Part shown: one piece after another, positions 35,228 to 45,642 of the stretch
How the letters are laid out: each line of letters begins with the position of its first letter
Numbering within the stretch: position 1 is the stretch's first letter
Source of the DNA: Succinispira mobilis DSM 6222
GTDB lineage: Bacteria > Bacillota > Negativicutes > Acidaminococcales > Succinispiraceae
Direction of reading: 5' to 3'
Assembly (NCBI RefSeq): GCF_000384135.1
Contig: NZ_KB913028.1
Span: forward strand, 368,351-432,350
DNA: 64,000 nucleotides
Made by a program: the position numbers and the translations under genes
Notes under the pieces: generated by a model
Databases searched by the model: none
Told to the model about the DNA's origin: nothing
Seen by the model: only the letters and a program-made list of their open reading frames with translations

Positions 35228-37414
35228 GTGGCTTTTAACCAAATAATGTGGTCGAAAGATAAAATCTTGAGTCTAGAAACCAGCCAAGAGCAGCTCTTAT
35301 TTTTGAGAGCTGTTCTTATTGCTACTAAATTCATGCGTATACCTTTAGATATTGGCAAAATCCAGCAAGAGTTGTCTTTAAGCAACACGGCAGATTGGTC
35401 AATGGAATTGTTGCGTGCATTAAAAAATGCTGGTTTTCGGGCAAAATGGAAAGAATACAGCACAACAAAAGAGATAGATGATATCCCTAAACCTTTTATC
35501 GTAAAAAACACAAGTGGTGAAATTGGTGTTGTAGTAAGGACAGAGGCTAAGAAGGTAGTCTTTTATAATGCTAAAACAGCACAACCGGAAACCATGGGAG
35601 AAGAAGAGTTTCGAGAAAAATGGGATGGGGTAGTATTTTTAATAAAAACACAGTTAAAGTTAGATAACCTAAAACACAAATTTGGTTTAACTTGGTTTTT
35701 GCCAGTTTTCTGGCAGTTTCGCAAATATTTTCGTGAAGTGTTAATGGCTTCGTGTTTTATTCAAATTTTTGCATTGGTGAGCCCGCTATTTACACAAGTA
35801 ATCATTGATAAAGTTTTGGTACACAAAGGGTTTTCGACCTTGAATGTTTTGGCGATGGGTTTGGCAATAATAGCCGTATTTCAAATGATTTTAGGTTTTT
35901 TACGAACTCATATTTTCACAACTTTAACAAATAAAGTTGATGTGATTTTGGGGGCGCGTTTATATAAACATATAGTATCCTTGCCCTTGCGGTATTTTGA
36001 AAATCGGCGAGTGGGAGAAACAGTAGCCAGAGTCAAGGAACTAGAAAACATTCGTCAGTTTGTCTCAGGCTCTTCGTTGATTTTGATTATTGATACGATT
36101 TTTGGCATTATTTTTATAATTGCGATGTGTTGGTATAGTTTAAAACTTAGTGCTGTAGCTTTGGCGCTTATTCCATTTATGATTATGTTAAATATGATAA
36201 TTACCCCAATTTATCGACAAAAATTAGATGAGAAATTTGCTGCTGGAGCTCTAAATCAATCATTTTTAGTAGAGTCAATAACTGGGATGACTACAGTAAA
36301 GACGCTGGCATTGGAACAACAGTTTATGAATAAATGGGAAAATCTGCTGGGAAGCTATGTGAAAAAATCATTTAACGTGTACAATGTGGCCAACATAGCT
36401 AACAATATAGGTGGTTTTTTTCAACAAATCTCAGTGCTACTAATATTGTGGGTAGGAGCACATCTAGTTATAAGTAACGAACTATCAGTAGGACAGTTGG
36501 TGGCATTTCAAATGTTAGCAGGTCAGGTTAATGGACCAATTTTACGTTTGGTGGGAGTTTGGCAACAATTTCAACAAACACGAGTTTCGATAGAAAGAAT
36601 TGGCGATATCATGAATACGCCCATAGAAAAACAAAGTAGCGGCGAGCAAGTAGAAATTAGTGCAGGTGAAATTTGTTTAGAAAAAATTTCTTTTAAATAT
36701 CAATTCGATGGCTTAGCTGTTTTGCAAGATATAAATTTAAAAATTTCTGCTGGTACGATGGTTGGCATTGTAGGGCCGTCTGGTTCAGGGAAAAGCACTT
36801 TGGTTAAAATAATTCAAAGGTTATACGAGCCAGATAATGGACGAGTTTTAGTTGAGGGAGTAGATATAAATAACTATAGCCCTAGCGAATATCGTAAAAA
36901 AATCGGTACTGTACTACAAGATAATCTTTTGTTTCAGGGTACGATTGCTGAAAATATTGCAGTAAGCAAACCATATGCCAGTATGGAGGAAATTATACAG
37001 GTTGCTAAATTATCAGGGGCACATGATTTCATTATACAAATGCCCCAAGGTTATGAAACAGTAATTTGTGAACGAGGTGATTCCCTCTCTGGGGGGCAAC
37101 GACAAAAAATAGCTATTAGTAGAGCTTTAATGGGTAATCCGAAAATATTGATTTTTGACGAAGCCACTAGTGCCTTAGATGCTTTGTCAGAAAGAGAAGT
37201 TATGAAGCAGATTGAAAAATTACGTCAAGGGCATACTTTGCTGATAATTACGCATCGCTTGGTTAATGTGAAAAATTGCGATTTTATTTTTGTGATGGAT
37301 AAGGGCGAAGTTTGTGAACAAGGAAAGCATCAAGAACTACTAAATTTAAGGGGCATATATCATCAGATGTACCAACAACAAGAAGGGGGTGCAAATGATG
37401 TGGAAGAAATTTGA
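35228..37414 (+). CDS. Type I secretion ABC exporter (HlyB/LapB-like)
   Basis: A 728-residue protein. Residues 1-135 are a C39-peptidase-like domain without the catalytic Cys, as in HlyB, which docks the unfolded RTX substrate. Residues 150-440 are the membrane domain with about six helices. The ATPase has Walker A GPSGSGKST, signature SLSGGQRQKIAISRAL and Walker B LIFDEATSALD. It exports the RTX protein encoded just upstream, through a HlyD adaptor and a TolC-type channel. GTG 35228 follows AAAG by 7 bases; ATG 35246 is an alternative. It begins 23 bases after the RTX stop and overlaps the HlyD gene. Confidence 0.92.
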   Translation: MAFNQIMWSKDKILSLETSQEQLLFLRAVLIATKFMRIPLDIGKIQQELSLSNTADWSMELLRALKNAGFRAKWKEYSTTKEIDDIPKPFIVKNTSGEIGVVVRTEAKKVVFYNAKTAQPETMGEEEFREKWDGVVFLIKTQLKLDNLKHKFGLTWFLPVFWQFRKYFREVLMASCFIQIFALVSPLFTQVIIDKVLVHKGFSTLNVLAMGLAIIAVFQMILGFLRTHIFTTLTNKVDVILGARLYKHIVSLPLRYFENRRVGETVARVKELENIRQFVSGSSLILIIDTIFGIIFIIAMCWYSLKLSAVALALIPFMIMLNMIITPIYRQKLDEKFAAGALNQSFLVESITGMTTVKTLALEQQFMNKWENLLGSYVKKSFNVYNVANIANNIGGFFQQISVLLILWVGAHLVISNELSVGQLVAFQMLAGQVNGPILRLVGVWQQFQQTRVSIERIGDIMNTPIEKQSSGEQVEISAGEICLEKISFKYQFDGLAVLQDINLKISAGTMVGIVGPSGSGKSTLVKIIQRLYEPDNGRVLVEGVDINNYSPSEYRKKIGTVLQDNLLFQGTIAENIAVSKPYASMEEIIQVAKLSGAHDFIIQMPQGYETVICERGDSLSGGQRQKIAISRALMGNPKILIFDEATSALDALSEREVMKQIEKLRQGHTLLIITHRLVNVKNCDFIFVMDKGEVCEQGKHQELLNLRGIYHQMYQQQEGGANDVEEI

Positions 37415-38741
37415 AAAATTTATACAAAGTTTAGAAACTGATGACAAAGAGTTTTTGCCAGTAGCGATAGAAGTTTTGGAAAAACCACCTTCACCAATGG
37501 GACGCTTGTTGATATGGTTTGTTTTATTGTTGCTAATAGTTGCTTTAGCTTGGGCTTTTTTGGGAAATATTGACGAAGTTGCAGTGGCTCAAGGTAAAAT
37601 AATTCCTAAAGGTTATACAAAGGTTATTCAAGCTGAAGATAAAGGTATTGTAAAGAATATTAATGTTAAAAACGGGCAAAAAGTAAAAAGTGGGGAAATT
37701 CTCTTAGAACTGGACCCAACGGTTACGGAAACAGATTTAAATAGTGTGCGGAAAGAAATTGCCTATTACCGCTTAAATATCGAAAGAATAAATGCAGAGT
37801 TAACTAGTAAACCATTTAATATTACAGATAAAAAAGGTTTTGATGCTAAAGATTTGTCAGCACAACTAAGTTTGTATCAGAGTAGACAAGCAGAGAAAAA
37901 TTCACGTCTAGAACTTTTAGATGCGCAAATACGACAAAGTAGCAATGAGGCACAGGTCATAGCGGCAGATCTGCAAAAAAACATTGAATTGTTAAAAATT
38001 GCCCAAGAACGAGAGCAAATGGTGGAAAAACTACATCAACAAGATGCGGTGGCCTATTTTACCGTTTTGGGTTATCGTTCTAGTCGGGTAGAAATAGAAC
38101 AAAATATGCGTGCGGCAAATGCAAATTACGAAAAGGCAACAGCGGCAATTTTGGCAACAAAAGTTAGTAGACAGAGCTATCTAGCAGAGCATACTAGAGA
38201 ATTACAAGAGCAATTGGCACTGTATCGGAAAGAGTTAATGCGCTTAGAAGAGACGGAGCGAAAAGCTGCTCAAAAAAATCGATTAATACAAATAATTTCG
38301 CCAGTTGCTGGTATTGTGCACAGTCTCAATATTCATACAATCGGCGCAGTTGTGACAGAAGCCCAGGCTATCTTGATGATTGTTCCGGAAGAAACTGAAT
38401 TTGAGGTAGAAGCATGGTTAGAAAACAAAGATATCGGCTTTGTGAAGATGGGTCAAGAAGTGGAAATAAAAGTCGAATCTTATAGTTTTCAAAAATTTGG
38501 GGTTTTAAAGGGATTAGTAAAGGAAATTGGTGCAGATTCCATTGAAGACCCAAATAAAGGAAGATTATACAAAATAATTGTTAGTTTAGAAGATAATAAA
38601 CTATCTCGCGCAGAGCAAGAACTTAAAATAGGACCGGGTATGAATGTTACTGCTGAAATTAAAACGAGACAGAAACGAGTGATTGATTTCTTTTTAGAAC
38701 CCATACAAAAATATAAAAGTGAAGCTTTGCGGGAACGTTAA
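37398..38741 (+). CDS. Type I secretion periplasmic adaptor (HlyD family)
   Basis: About 447 residues. There is a short cytosolic N-terminus, one membrane helix near residues 40-58, then a lipoyl half (KVIQAEDKGIVKNINVKNGQKVKSGEILLELD). A long coiled coil at about residues 100-290 and the beta domain (GAVVTEAQAILMIVPEE, then GMNVTAEIKTRQKRVIDFFLEPI) follow. This is the HlyD/LapC pattern. It links the ABC exporter to an outer-membrane channel. ATG 37398 is chosen with GAAGGGGGTG 7 bases upstream, inside the exporter gene. A TolC homologue is not in the window. Confidence 0.92.
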   Translation: MWKKFEKFIQSLETDDKEFLPVAIEVLEKPPSPMGRLLIWFVLLLLIVALAWAFLGNIDEVAVAQGKIIPKGYTKVIQAEDKGIVKNINVKNGQKVKSGEILLELDPTVTETDLNSVRKEIAYYRLNIERINAELTSKPFNITDKKGFDAKDLSAQLSLYQSRQAEKNSRLELLDAQIRQSSNEAQVIAADLQKNIELLKIAQEREQMVEKLHQQDAVAYFTVLGYRSSRVEIEQNMRAANANYEKATAAILATKVSRQSYLAEHTRELQEQLALYRKELMRLEETERKAAQKNRLIQIISPVAGIVHSLNIHTIGAVVTEAQAILMIVPEETEFEVEAWLENKDIGFVKMGQEVEIKVESYSFQKFGVLKGLVKEIGADSIEDPNKGRLYKIIVSLEDNKLSRAEQELKIGPGMNVTAEIKTRQKRVIDFFLEPIQKYKSEALRER

Positions 38742-38761
38742 ACTGAAAAGTTTTTGGGAAC

Positions 38762-38790
38762 TTGTCAAACAAGATGAATTGAGTTAAAAT
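38762..38790 (+). promoter_or_regulatory. Sigma-70-type promoter before the regulator/flippase/pseudaminic acid operon
   Basis: TTGTCA (38762-38767) and TAAAAT (38785-38790) are 17 bases apart, in the 105-base gap after the HlyD gene and 57 bases before the next start. All following genes to 48536 run in one direction with tiny gaps, so it may drive them all. Confidence 0.6.
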
Positions 38791-38846
38791 ATTGGCAAGA
38801 GTAAAAAACTTACTCATGTAAAAGAAATTAAAATGAGGGTAAAATT

Positions 38847-39383
38847 TTGTTAGAACATTTAATTACTTCGAAAACTAGGATTAAATTATTATTGAAATTC
38901 TTTGCTAATCCTGGCAATAAAGGTTATCTGCGCGAATTAGCCAAAGAGTTTGCCGAATCGACTAACGCGGTACGGGTGGAACTTAATCGCCTAGCCCAAG
39001 CAGATTTGCTGAAATGCGAGGATGAAGGGCGAACCAAAGTGTATTCGGCTAATGAACGGCATACTTTATTTCCGGAAATTAGCTCAATGGTGCATAAATT
39101 TTTGGGGATTGATATATTGGCGGAGCTTATTGAAAGTAAGGTCATAGCTCTTGGTCAGGTACAGCTAGTGGCGATTATTGGTGACTATGCCCAAGGAATA
39201 GATAGTGGGCTAATTCAAGTAATGATTTTTGGCGAAAGCCTAGATACAGAATTATTAGCGCGATTCCAAGAAAAAGCACAGGAATTATTAGGGAAAAACA
39301 TTAGTGTGCAAATTTTGCCACGCAGTGAGATTAAAAACTGGCAAGCAAATGAGATGCTGGTAGTATGGGGAGATAAGTTATGA
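38847..39383 (+). CDS. Winged-helix regulator with nucleotidyltransferase-like C-terminal domain
   Basis: A 178-residue protein with a TTG start, GAGGG 8 bases upstream. Residues 1-75 form an ArsR-like winged helix (GYLRELAKEFAESTNAVRVELNRLAQADLLK, then a TKVYSANERH wing). Residues 105-170 resemble a degenerate nucleotidyltransferase fold lacking the usual GSxxxxxSDxD motif. This combination often opens surface-polysaccharide operons. It overlaps the flippase gene by 4 bases, so it is translated with it and may autoregulate the operon. Ligand and target are unknown. Confidence 0.75.
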   Translation: MLEHLITSKTRIKLLLKFFANPGNKGYLRELAKEFAESTNAVRVELNRLAQADLLKCEDEGRTKVYSANERHTLFPEISSMVHKFLGIDILAELIESKVIALGQVQLVAIIGDYAQGIDSGLIQVMIFGESLDTELLARFQEKAQELLGKNISVQILPRSEIKNWQANEMLVVWGDKL

Positions 39384-41107
39384 GTTTGATTGGGAAAATT
39401 CTCAGCATTTTTAATCGACGTGAACAGTGGCAGTGTTTTGGTATTATAGTTTTGACCTTAATTGGGGCGGTATTTGAAGCTGTAGGTATTAGTGGGATTT
39501 TGCCATTGGTATCAATGTTAGCGGATGAGAATTTTATTAGTAAATATCCTCAGGCACAGAATTTATTTGCTCAAGTCGGTTTAACAGAACCTAGGGAAAT
39601 ATTACTGGCTTGCACTTTTGGTTTGATGGGTTTCTTTCTTTTTAAAAATATCTATATGTTTGGCATCGCCTATTTGCAAATGCGCTTTACTTATGCAAAA
39701 CAAAACTATTATGCTAGTGCCTTGATGCGCCTATATTTGTCGAAACCTTATCTGTATCATGTAGAGAAAAACAGTGCAGAATTAATTAGGAATGTTGTAG
39801 GAAACGTGCAAAACATTTTTTCTGTAATGGTAGTAAATGCTTTTTCGTTAATAACAGAAATATTTATAATAGTTTCAATTTGGGTAATGTTAGTTTATGT
39901 AGATGCATTTTTAGCAATTATAGTTGTTTTTTTCTTACTAATAGTCATATATTCTTTGGTTAAAAGTATAAAGAAACGATTAACCGAACAAGGAGAAATA
40001 CAGCAAAAATACTCTCTTGAAGCTTATAAAAACTTAAATCAAGCATTGGGTGCAGTTAAAGAGACTAAAGTTTTAGGAAAAGAAGAATATTTTGCTAATC
40101 AATTTTCACTGGCTTTTACTGCCTTTAATAAAGCAAATAATAATTATAATTTAATAAATCAATTGCCAAGATTTTGCATAGAAACAATAATTATACTAGG
40201 GATTCTAATACTTATTTTTTATAAGATATCAAATGGACAAAATTCTTCACAAATAGTACCAATATTAAGTTTGTTAGCTCTAGCAGCATTCAGGTTAATG
40301 CCATCAGCAAATAGAATAGTGGCTCAATATAATACGGTACGTTTTTATATGCCGTCGCTAGACACAGTGTATAAAGATTTTATGCAAATAAAATCTGAAA
40401 AAATTATTTTTAGTGATAAAGTACTAAAAGAATATTTTTTCGAAAACTTAAAAATAGAAAAATTGGAATTTATTTATCCGCAAAACAAAGAAAAGGTATT
40501 GAAAGAAGTATCTTTTGAAATAAACAAGGGGAACTTTGTAGGCATAATTGGTGAAAGTGGGGCTGGGAAAACCACTTTTGTAGATATTTTGTTAGGCCTT
40601 TTAGAACCAGCAAGTGGGAAAATAACTGTAGATGGCGTAGATGTTTTCCAAGACATAAGAAGCTGGCAGAAAATCTTGGCCTATGTACCGCAGAGCATTT
40701 ATTTAGTGGATGGAACAATTAGAGAAAATATTGCTCTAGGCGAAGAAACAGAACATATAGATGAGGCAATGGTTTGGCAGGCACTAAAAATGGCAGAACT
40801 GGATGAATTTGTGCAAAAGTTACCAGAGGGGCTAGCAACAAAAGTTGGTGAACGGGGTGTAAAGCTATCAGGGGGACAACGACAAAGAATTGGGATTGCC
40901 AGAGCCTTGTATAGTAAGCCACAGGTGTTGATTTTAGATGAGGCTACTAGCGCTTTAGATAGTCAAACTGAGCAAAATATTACCGAGACAATTTTGAAAC
41001 TTAAAGGCCAGTTGACGATTATCGCAATTGCGCATCGCTTAAGTACGTTAGAAAAATGTGATTTTAAAGTGGAATTTAAAGATGGTTATGCAACAGTTGT
41101 AAAATAA
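39380..41107 (+). CDS. ABC flippase-type exporter (PglK/WlaB-like)
   Basis: A 575-residue fused ABC exporter. Six helices lie in residues 15-300, beginning with IGAVFEAVGISGILPLVSML, characteristic of the PglK/WlaB lipid-linked oligosaccharide flippases. The ATPase carries GESGAGKTT, KLSGGQRQRIGIARAL and LILDEATSALD. It probably flips an undecaprenyl-linked glycan across the inner membrane. It is followed after 19 bases by pseB, so the cargo may contain pseudaminic acid. An MsbA-like lipid exporter is a less likely alternative. Confidence 0.83.
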   Translation: MSLIGKILSIFNRREQWQCFGIIVLTLIGAVFEAVGISGILPLVSMLADENFISKYPQAQNLFAQVGLTEPREILLACTFGLMGFFLFKNIYMFGIAYLQMRFTYAKQNYYASALMRLYLSKPYLYHVEKNSAELIRNVVGNVQNIFSVMVVNAFSLITEIFIIVSIWVMLVYVDAFLAIIVVFFLLIVIYSLVKSIKKRLTEQGEIQQKYSLEAYKNLNQALGAVKETKVLGKEEYFANQFSLAFTAFNKANNNYNLINQLPRFCIETIIILGILILIFYKISNGQNSSQIVPILSLLALAAFRLMPSANRIVAQYNTVRFYMPSLDTVYKDFMQIKSEKIIFSDKVLKEYFFENLKIEKLEFIYPQNKEKVLKEVSFEINKGNFVGIIGESGAGKTTFVDILLGLLEPASGKITVDGVDVFQDIRSWQKILAYVPQSIYLVDGTIRENIALGEETEHIDEAMVWQALKMAELDEFVQKLPEGLATKVGERGVKLSGGQRQRIGIARALYSKPQVLILDEATSALDSQTEQNITETILKLKGQLTIIAIAHRLSTLEKCDFKVEFKDGYATVVK

Positions 41108-41114
41108 AAAATAG

Positions 41115-42109
<995 letters not shown>

Positions 42110-42110
<1 letters not shown>

Positions 42111-43258
42111 TGATACCTTATGGCAGACAAAGTATTAATAACAAAGATATCGAAGCGGTACTCGCAGTATTGCAATCAGATTTTTTAACTCAAGGACCAG
42201 CAGTAGAACAGTTTGAGCAGGCGGTAGCTAGCTACGTGGGCGCAAAGTATGCTGTGGCAGTGGGTAATGCCACGCAAGCTCTACATATTGCCTGTTTAGC
42301 CGCAGGTTTGACGGACGCAGATGTATTGTGGACTACCCCAAACACCTTTGTGGCATCAGCGAACTGTGCTCGTTATGTAGGCGCACAAGTAGATTTTGTA
42401 GATATTTGTCCTAAGACTTATAACCTGAGTGTAAGTGAACTACAAAAGAAATTAGAAAGTGCAGAAGTACTACCTAAAGTAGTTATTCCTGTGCATTTTG
42501 CTGGACAAGCCTGCGCGATGCAAGAGCTAGCAGAACTTGCTAAGCAATATAACTTTAAGGTTATTGAAGATGCCTCACATGCAATTGGTGGGGAATATTT
42601 GAGTGGTAAAATTGGTAATTGTAAATTTTCAGAGATGACAGTATTTAGTTTTCATCCAGTTAAAATTATTACAACAGCCGAAGGTGGGATGGTTACTACT
42701 AATAGTAAAGAGCTGTATGAAAAGTTAAAGTTATATCGCTCACATGGGATAACTAGAGATGCGGAACTATTGCTAGATAAAGAAGTTGGCCCATGGTATT
42801 ATGAACAACAATTATTAGGGTTTAACTATCGAATGACGGATATGCAAGCAGCATTAGGTTTTAGTCAATTACAAAGGGTGGATATTTTTGTAGCTAAAAG
42901 ACGGGAGTTGGTGGCTCGTTACAATGAGCTACTACAAGAACTACCACTAATTAGGCCATATCAAGCACCAGAGGCGAATTCGGCTTGGCATTTATATGTA
43001 ATTTGCTTACAGCTCGAGAAACTTAGCAAAACTAAAAGACAAATATTTGAAGAACTGCGCGCAGCAGGTATAAATGTAAATTTACATTATATTCCCGTAC
43101 ATACTCAACCATATTATCAAGCACTAGGTTTTAAGTGGGGGGATTTTCCCAAAAGTGAAAGTTACTATCAAGCCGCAATAACATTGCCGCTATATTATGA
43201 TTTGAGCTATGAGCAACAAAATGAGGTAGTTGCTTGTTTGAAGGAAATATTAAGGTAG
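42110..43258 (+). CDS. pseC: UDP-4-amino-4,6-dideoxy-L-AltNAc transaminase, PseC
   Basis: A 382-residue DegT/DnrJ/EryC1-fold PLP aminotransferase with a GTG start that overlaps the pseB stop. It begins MIPYGRQSINNKDIEAVLAVL. It contains ASHAIGGEY, where Asp/His lie near the cofactor, and FSFHPVKIITTAEGG with the PLP-binding Lys. It aminates C4 of the PseB product using glutamate. Length and motifs match PseC of Campylobacter and Helicobacter. Confidence 0.93.
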
Positions 43259-43267
43259 GCGATTATT

Positions 43268-43966
43268 ATGAGTAATTTAGCTATTATTACCGCTCGTGGT
43301 GGTAGCAAAAGAATTCCACGCAAAAATATTAAAGACTTTTGTGGCAAGCCAATAATTTATTATTCCATAAAAGCGGCAGTAGAAAGTGGTATATTTTCAG
43401 AAGTAATGGTGTCAACTGATGATCAAGAAATTGCTGATTATGCATTGCAATGTGGCGCGAAAGTGCCTTTTATGCGCAGTGCCGTTACGGCTAATGATTA
43501 TGCAACAACGGCTGAAGTTTTGATAGAAGTTTTGGCAGAGTATAAAATGCGAGGACGAGAGTTTGATATTGCATGCTGCATTTATCCTACAGCCCCATTT
43601 ATAACAGCGGAAAAATTAAAAATAAGTTATAAAAAATTGTTGGAAAAACAAGCCGATAGTATATTGCCAGTTGTACGTTTTTCTTTCCCACCACAACGCG
43701 CTTTTGTTATTGAAAACAGGAAATTGTGTTATAAATGGCCAGAAAATCGAAATACAAGGTCGCAAGATTTAGAACCGTTTTTTCATGATAGTGGACAATT
43801 TTATATGTTTTGCGTGTCTAGGTTTTTAGAAACAAAGAGTTTGATAATGGAAAACACCATTCATCATGAAGTAAGCGAATTAGAAGTACAAGATATTGAT
43901 AATATCGAAGATTGGAAATTAGCAGAAATAAAATATCAAATCTTAAAAAGCAAGGAGAATATATAG
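43268..43966 (+). CDS. pseF: Pseudaminic acid cytidylyltransferase, PseF
   Basis: A 232-residue CMP-sugar synthetase. It opens LAIITARGGSKRIPRKNIKDFCGKP, the CMP-NeuAc synthetase signature, and has STDDQEIADYA and a VSELEVQDIDNIEDW tail. It activates pseudaminic acid with CTP, the last step before transfer. It lies between pseC and the methylase gene, whose start overlaps its stop by one base. A NeuA-type sialic acid synthetase is unlikely in this context. Confidence 0.92.
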   Translation: MSNLAIITARGGSKRIPRKNIKDFCGKPIIYYSIKAAVESGIFSEVMVSTDDQEIADYALQCGAKVPFMRSAVTANDYATTAEVLIEVLAEYKMRGREFDIACCIYPTAPFITAEKLKISYKKLLEKQADSILPVVRFSFPPQRAFVIENRKLCYKWPENRNTRSQDLEPFFHDSGQFYMFCVSRFLETKSLIMENTIHHEVSELEVQDIDNIEDWKLAEIKYQILKSKENI

Positions 43967-44583
43967 TGAGTACATATAAAACAGAGCAGGAAGAATTTTG
44001 GGCAGGCGAATTTGGGAATGATTATGTAGAGAGAAATAAAAGCCAGGAATTGCTAAGTACTAAACTGGCTTTATTTAGCAAGATTTTGCAATCAACGGAA
44101 AAAATCGATTCTTGTTTAGAACTAGGAGCCAATATAGGTTTAAATTTGAGAGCGATAGGTTTACTGTTGCCAAAAATAAAAATGACTGCAGTTGAGATAA
44201 ATAAAAATGCAGCAGAGGAATGTAGGAAAAACCCTCAGGTAACAGTATATGAGCAGTCAATATTAGATTTTTCATCTAGCGAAAAATGGGATATGACATT
44301 TACTGCAGGTGTGCTGATACATTTAAATCCAGATGAGTTAAATAAAGTCTATGATATTTTATATAATAATAGCAATAGATATATTTTAGTTTCAGAATAC
44401 TATAATCCTTCGCCAGTAGAAGTGGAGTACCGAGGGAATAGCCAGAAACTTTTTAAACGAGATTTTGCAGGAGAGATAATGAATCGTTTTTCTGATTTAA
44501 AATTAATTGATTATGGTTTTATTTATCATAGAGACAATGTTTTTCCAGGTGATGATTTAACATGGTTTTTAATGGAAAAATAG
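43966..44583 (+). CDS. Pseudaminic acid biosynthesis-associated methylase
   Basis: A protein of about 205 residues. It begins KTEQEEFWAGEFGNDYVERN, diagnostic of the methylase family found next to pse genes. A class I SAM-binding motif follows (CLELGANIGLNLRA), and TAGVLIHLNPDEL corresponds to motif IV. It may O- or N-methylate the nonulosonic acid or a precursor; the exact substrate is unproven. GTG 43966 is chosen, with GGAG 8 bases upstream and a one-base overlap with pseF. The open frame extends 54 bases further but without a ribosome site. Confidence 0.88.
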   Translation: MSTYKTEQEEFWAGEFGNDYVERNKSQELLSTKLALFSKILQSTEKIDSCLELGANIGLNLRAIGLLLPKIKMTAVEINKNAAEECRKNPQVTVYEQSILDFSSSEKWDMTFTAGVLIHLNPDELNKVYDILYNNSNRYILVSEYYNPSPVEVEYRGNSQKLFKRDFAGEIMNRFSDLKLIDYGFIYHRDNVFPGDDLTWFLMEK

Positions 44584-44585
44584 TT

Positions 44586-45626
44586 ATGAAAGTTGCGATT
44601 CGGGTAGATTCATCATTGCTAATGGGAACAGGCCATTTAATGCGCTGTTTGACTTTAGCAAAACAAATAAAATCTCAAATACAGGCGCATATAGTATTCA
44701 TTTCACGTGATTTAGAAAAAAATCTTAATTATCTGGTAGAAAAGCAAGGTTTTACGCTATATGTTTTACCAAAAAAAACAAGTCATAAACAATTAACTGG
44801 TTATGAACAATGGCTTACGGTAAAGCAACAAGAGGATGCGAAAGAGGTAAAAGATTTTTTGCAAAAGCAACAAGTAGATCTACTTATAATCGATAGTTAT
44901 GCTATCGATTATAAGTGGGAAAATATAGTTAGACCACTTGTGAAAAAAATTATGGTAATTGATGATTTGGCAAATCGCAAACATGATTGTGATGTTTTAT
45001 TGGATCAAAACTACTATGCTGATATGAAGTTAAGATATCAAAGTTTAGTGCCTAAATATTGTAACCAATTACTAGGTCCAGAGTATGCACTCTTGCGAGA
45101 AGAATTTTATATTGCCAAAAAAACGTTAAGGAAAAGAAGTGGAATAATTAAAAATATTTTAGTTTTTTTTGGCGGCAGTGATCCGAGTAATGAAACTGGT
45201 AAAACATTGGAAGCTTTGATTCAGCTAAAAACAACTGACATTGCTATAAATGTAGTAGTTGGTGCGAGTAACCCTCATAAAGATAGTTTAAAGTTAATTT
45301 GCGACATAAATAATTTCAATTATCTATGTCAAGTAAGTAATATGGCGCAACTGATGGCGGAAGCGGATTTAGCAATAGGTGCTGGCGGCACGACTACGTG
45401 GGAAAGATGTTTTTTAGAATTACCAAGTATTGTTGTAGCCATAGCTAAAAACCAAGTTAGATTATGCGAAGAAGCCGCAAAAGCAGGAGTAATAACATTT
45501 TTAGGGGTTAAGGAATGTGTTACAGCTAAAATAATAGCAAATGAGTTGGCCAAATTACAAAACAAGCTTCTTGAGAAACCTAAGACATTAAATAACAAGA
45601 AGATTCCCATAAAAAATTTTTTATAA
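44586..45626 (+). CDS. pseG: UDP-2,4-diacetamido-2,4,6-trideoxy-beta-L-altropyranose hydrolase, PseG
   Basis: About 346 residues of GT-B fold. The N-terminus has RVDSSLLMGTGHLMRCLTLA, with the GxGHxxR loop and catalytic His region of PseG, and the C-terminal half has the GGSDPSNET and GAGGTTTWERCFLELPS donor-binding segments. It removes UDP from UDP-6-deoxy-AltdiNAc. ATG 44586 follows the methylase stop by 2 bases and begins the protein at the family's usual position. A 15-bp perfect inverted repeat lies within the gene at 44882-44916. Confidence 0.93.
   Translation: MKVAIRVDSSLLMGTGHLMRCLTLAKQIKSQIQAHIVFISRDLEKNLNYLVEKQGFTLYVLPKKTSHKQLTGYEQWLTVKQQEDAKEVKDFLQKQQVDLLIIDSYAIDYKWENIVRPLVKKIMVIDDLANRKHDCDVLLDQNYYADMKLRYQSLVPKYCNQLLGPEYALLREEFYIAKKTLRKRSGIIKNILVFFGGSDPSNETGKTLEALIQLKTTDIAINVVVGASNPHKDSLKLICDINNFNYLCQVSNMAQLMAEADLAIGAGGTTTWERCFLELPSIVVAIAKNQVRLCEEAAKAGVITFLGVKECVTAKIIANELAKLQNKLLEKPKTLNNKKIPIKNFL
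44882..44916. repeat. Perfect 15-bp inverted repeat inside pseG
   Basis: Arms 44882-44896 and 44902-44916 match perfectly around the loop TTATG. They encode part of the LIIDSYAIDYKW segment, so the palindrome is made of ordinary coding codons. Without a T-run it is unlikely to terminate transcription. Confidence 0.85.
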
Positions 45627-45642
45627 GCATGGAGATTGTTAT

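Noticed and set aside
38800-38816. Hairpin GAGTAA/TTACTC after the HlyD gene
   Set aside because: Six pairs without a T-run, and downstream of a better promoter match; not called.
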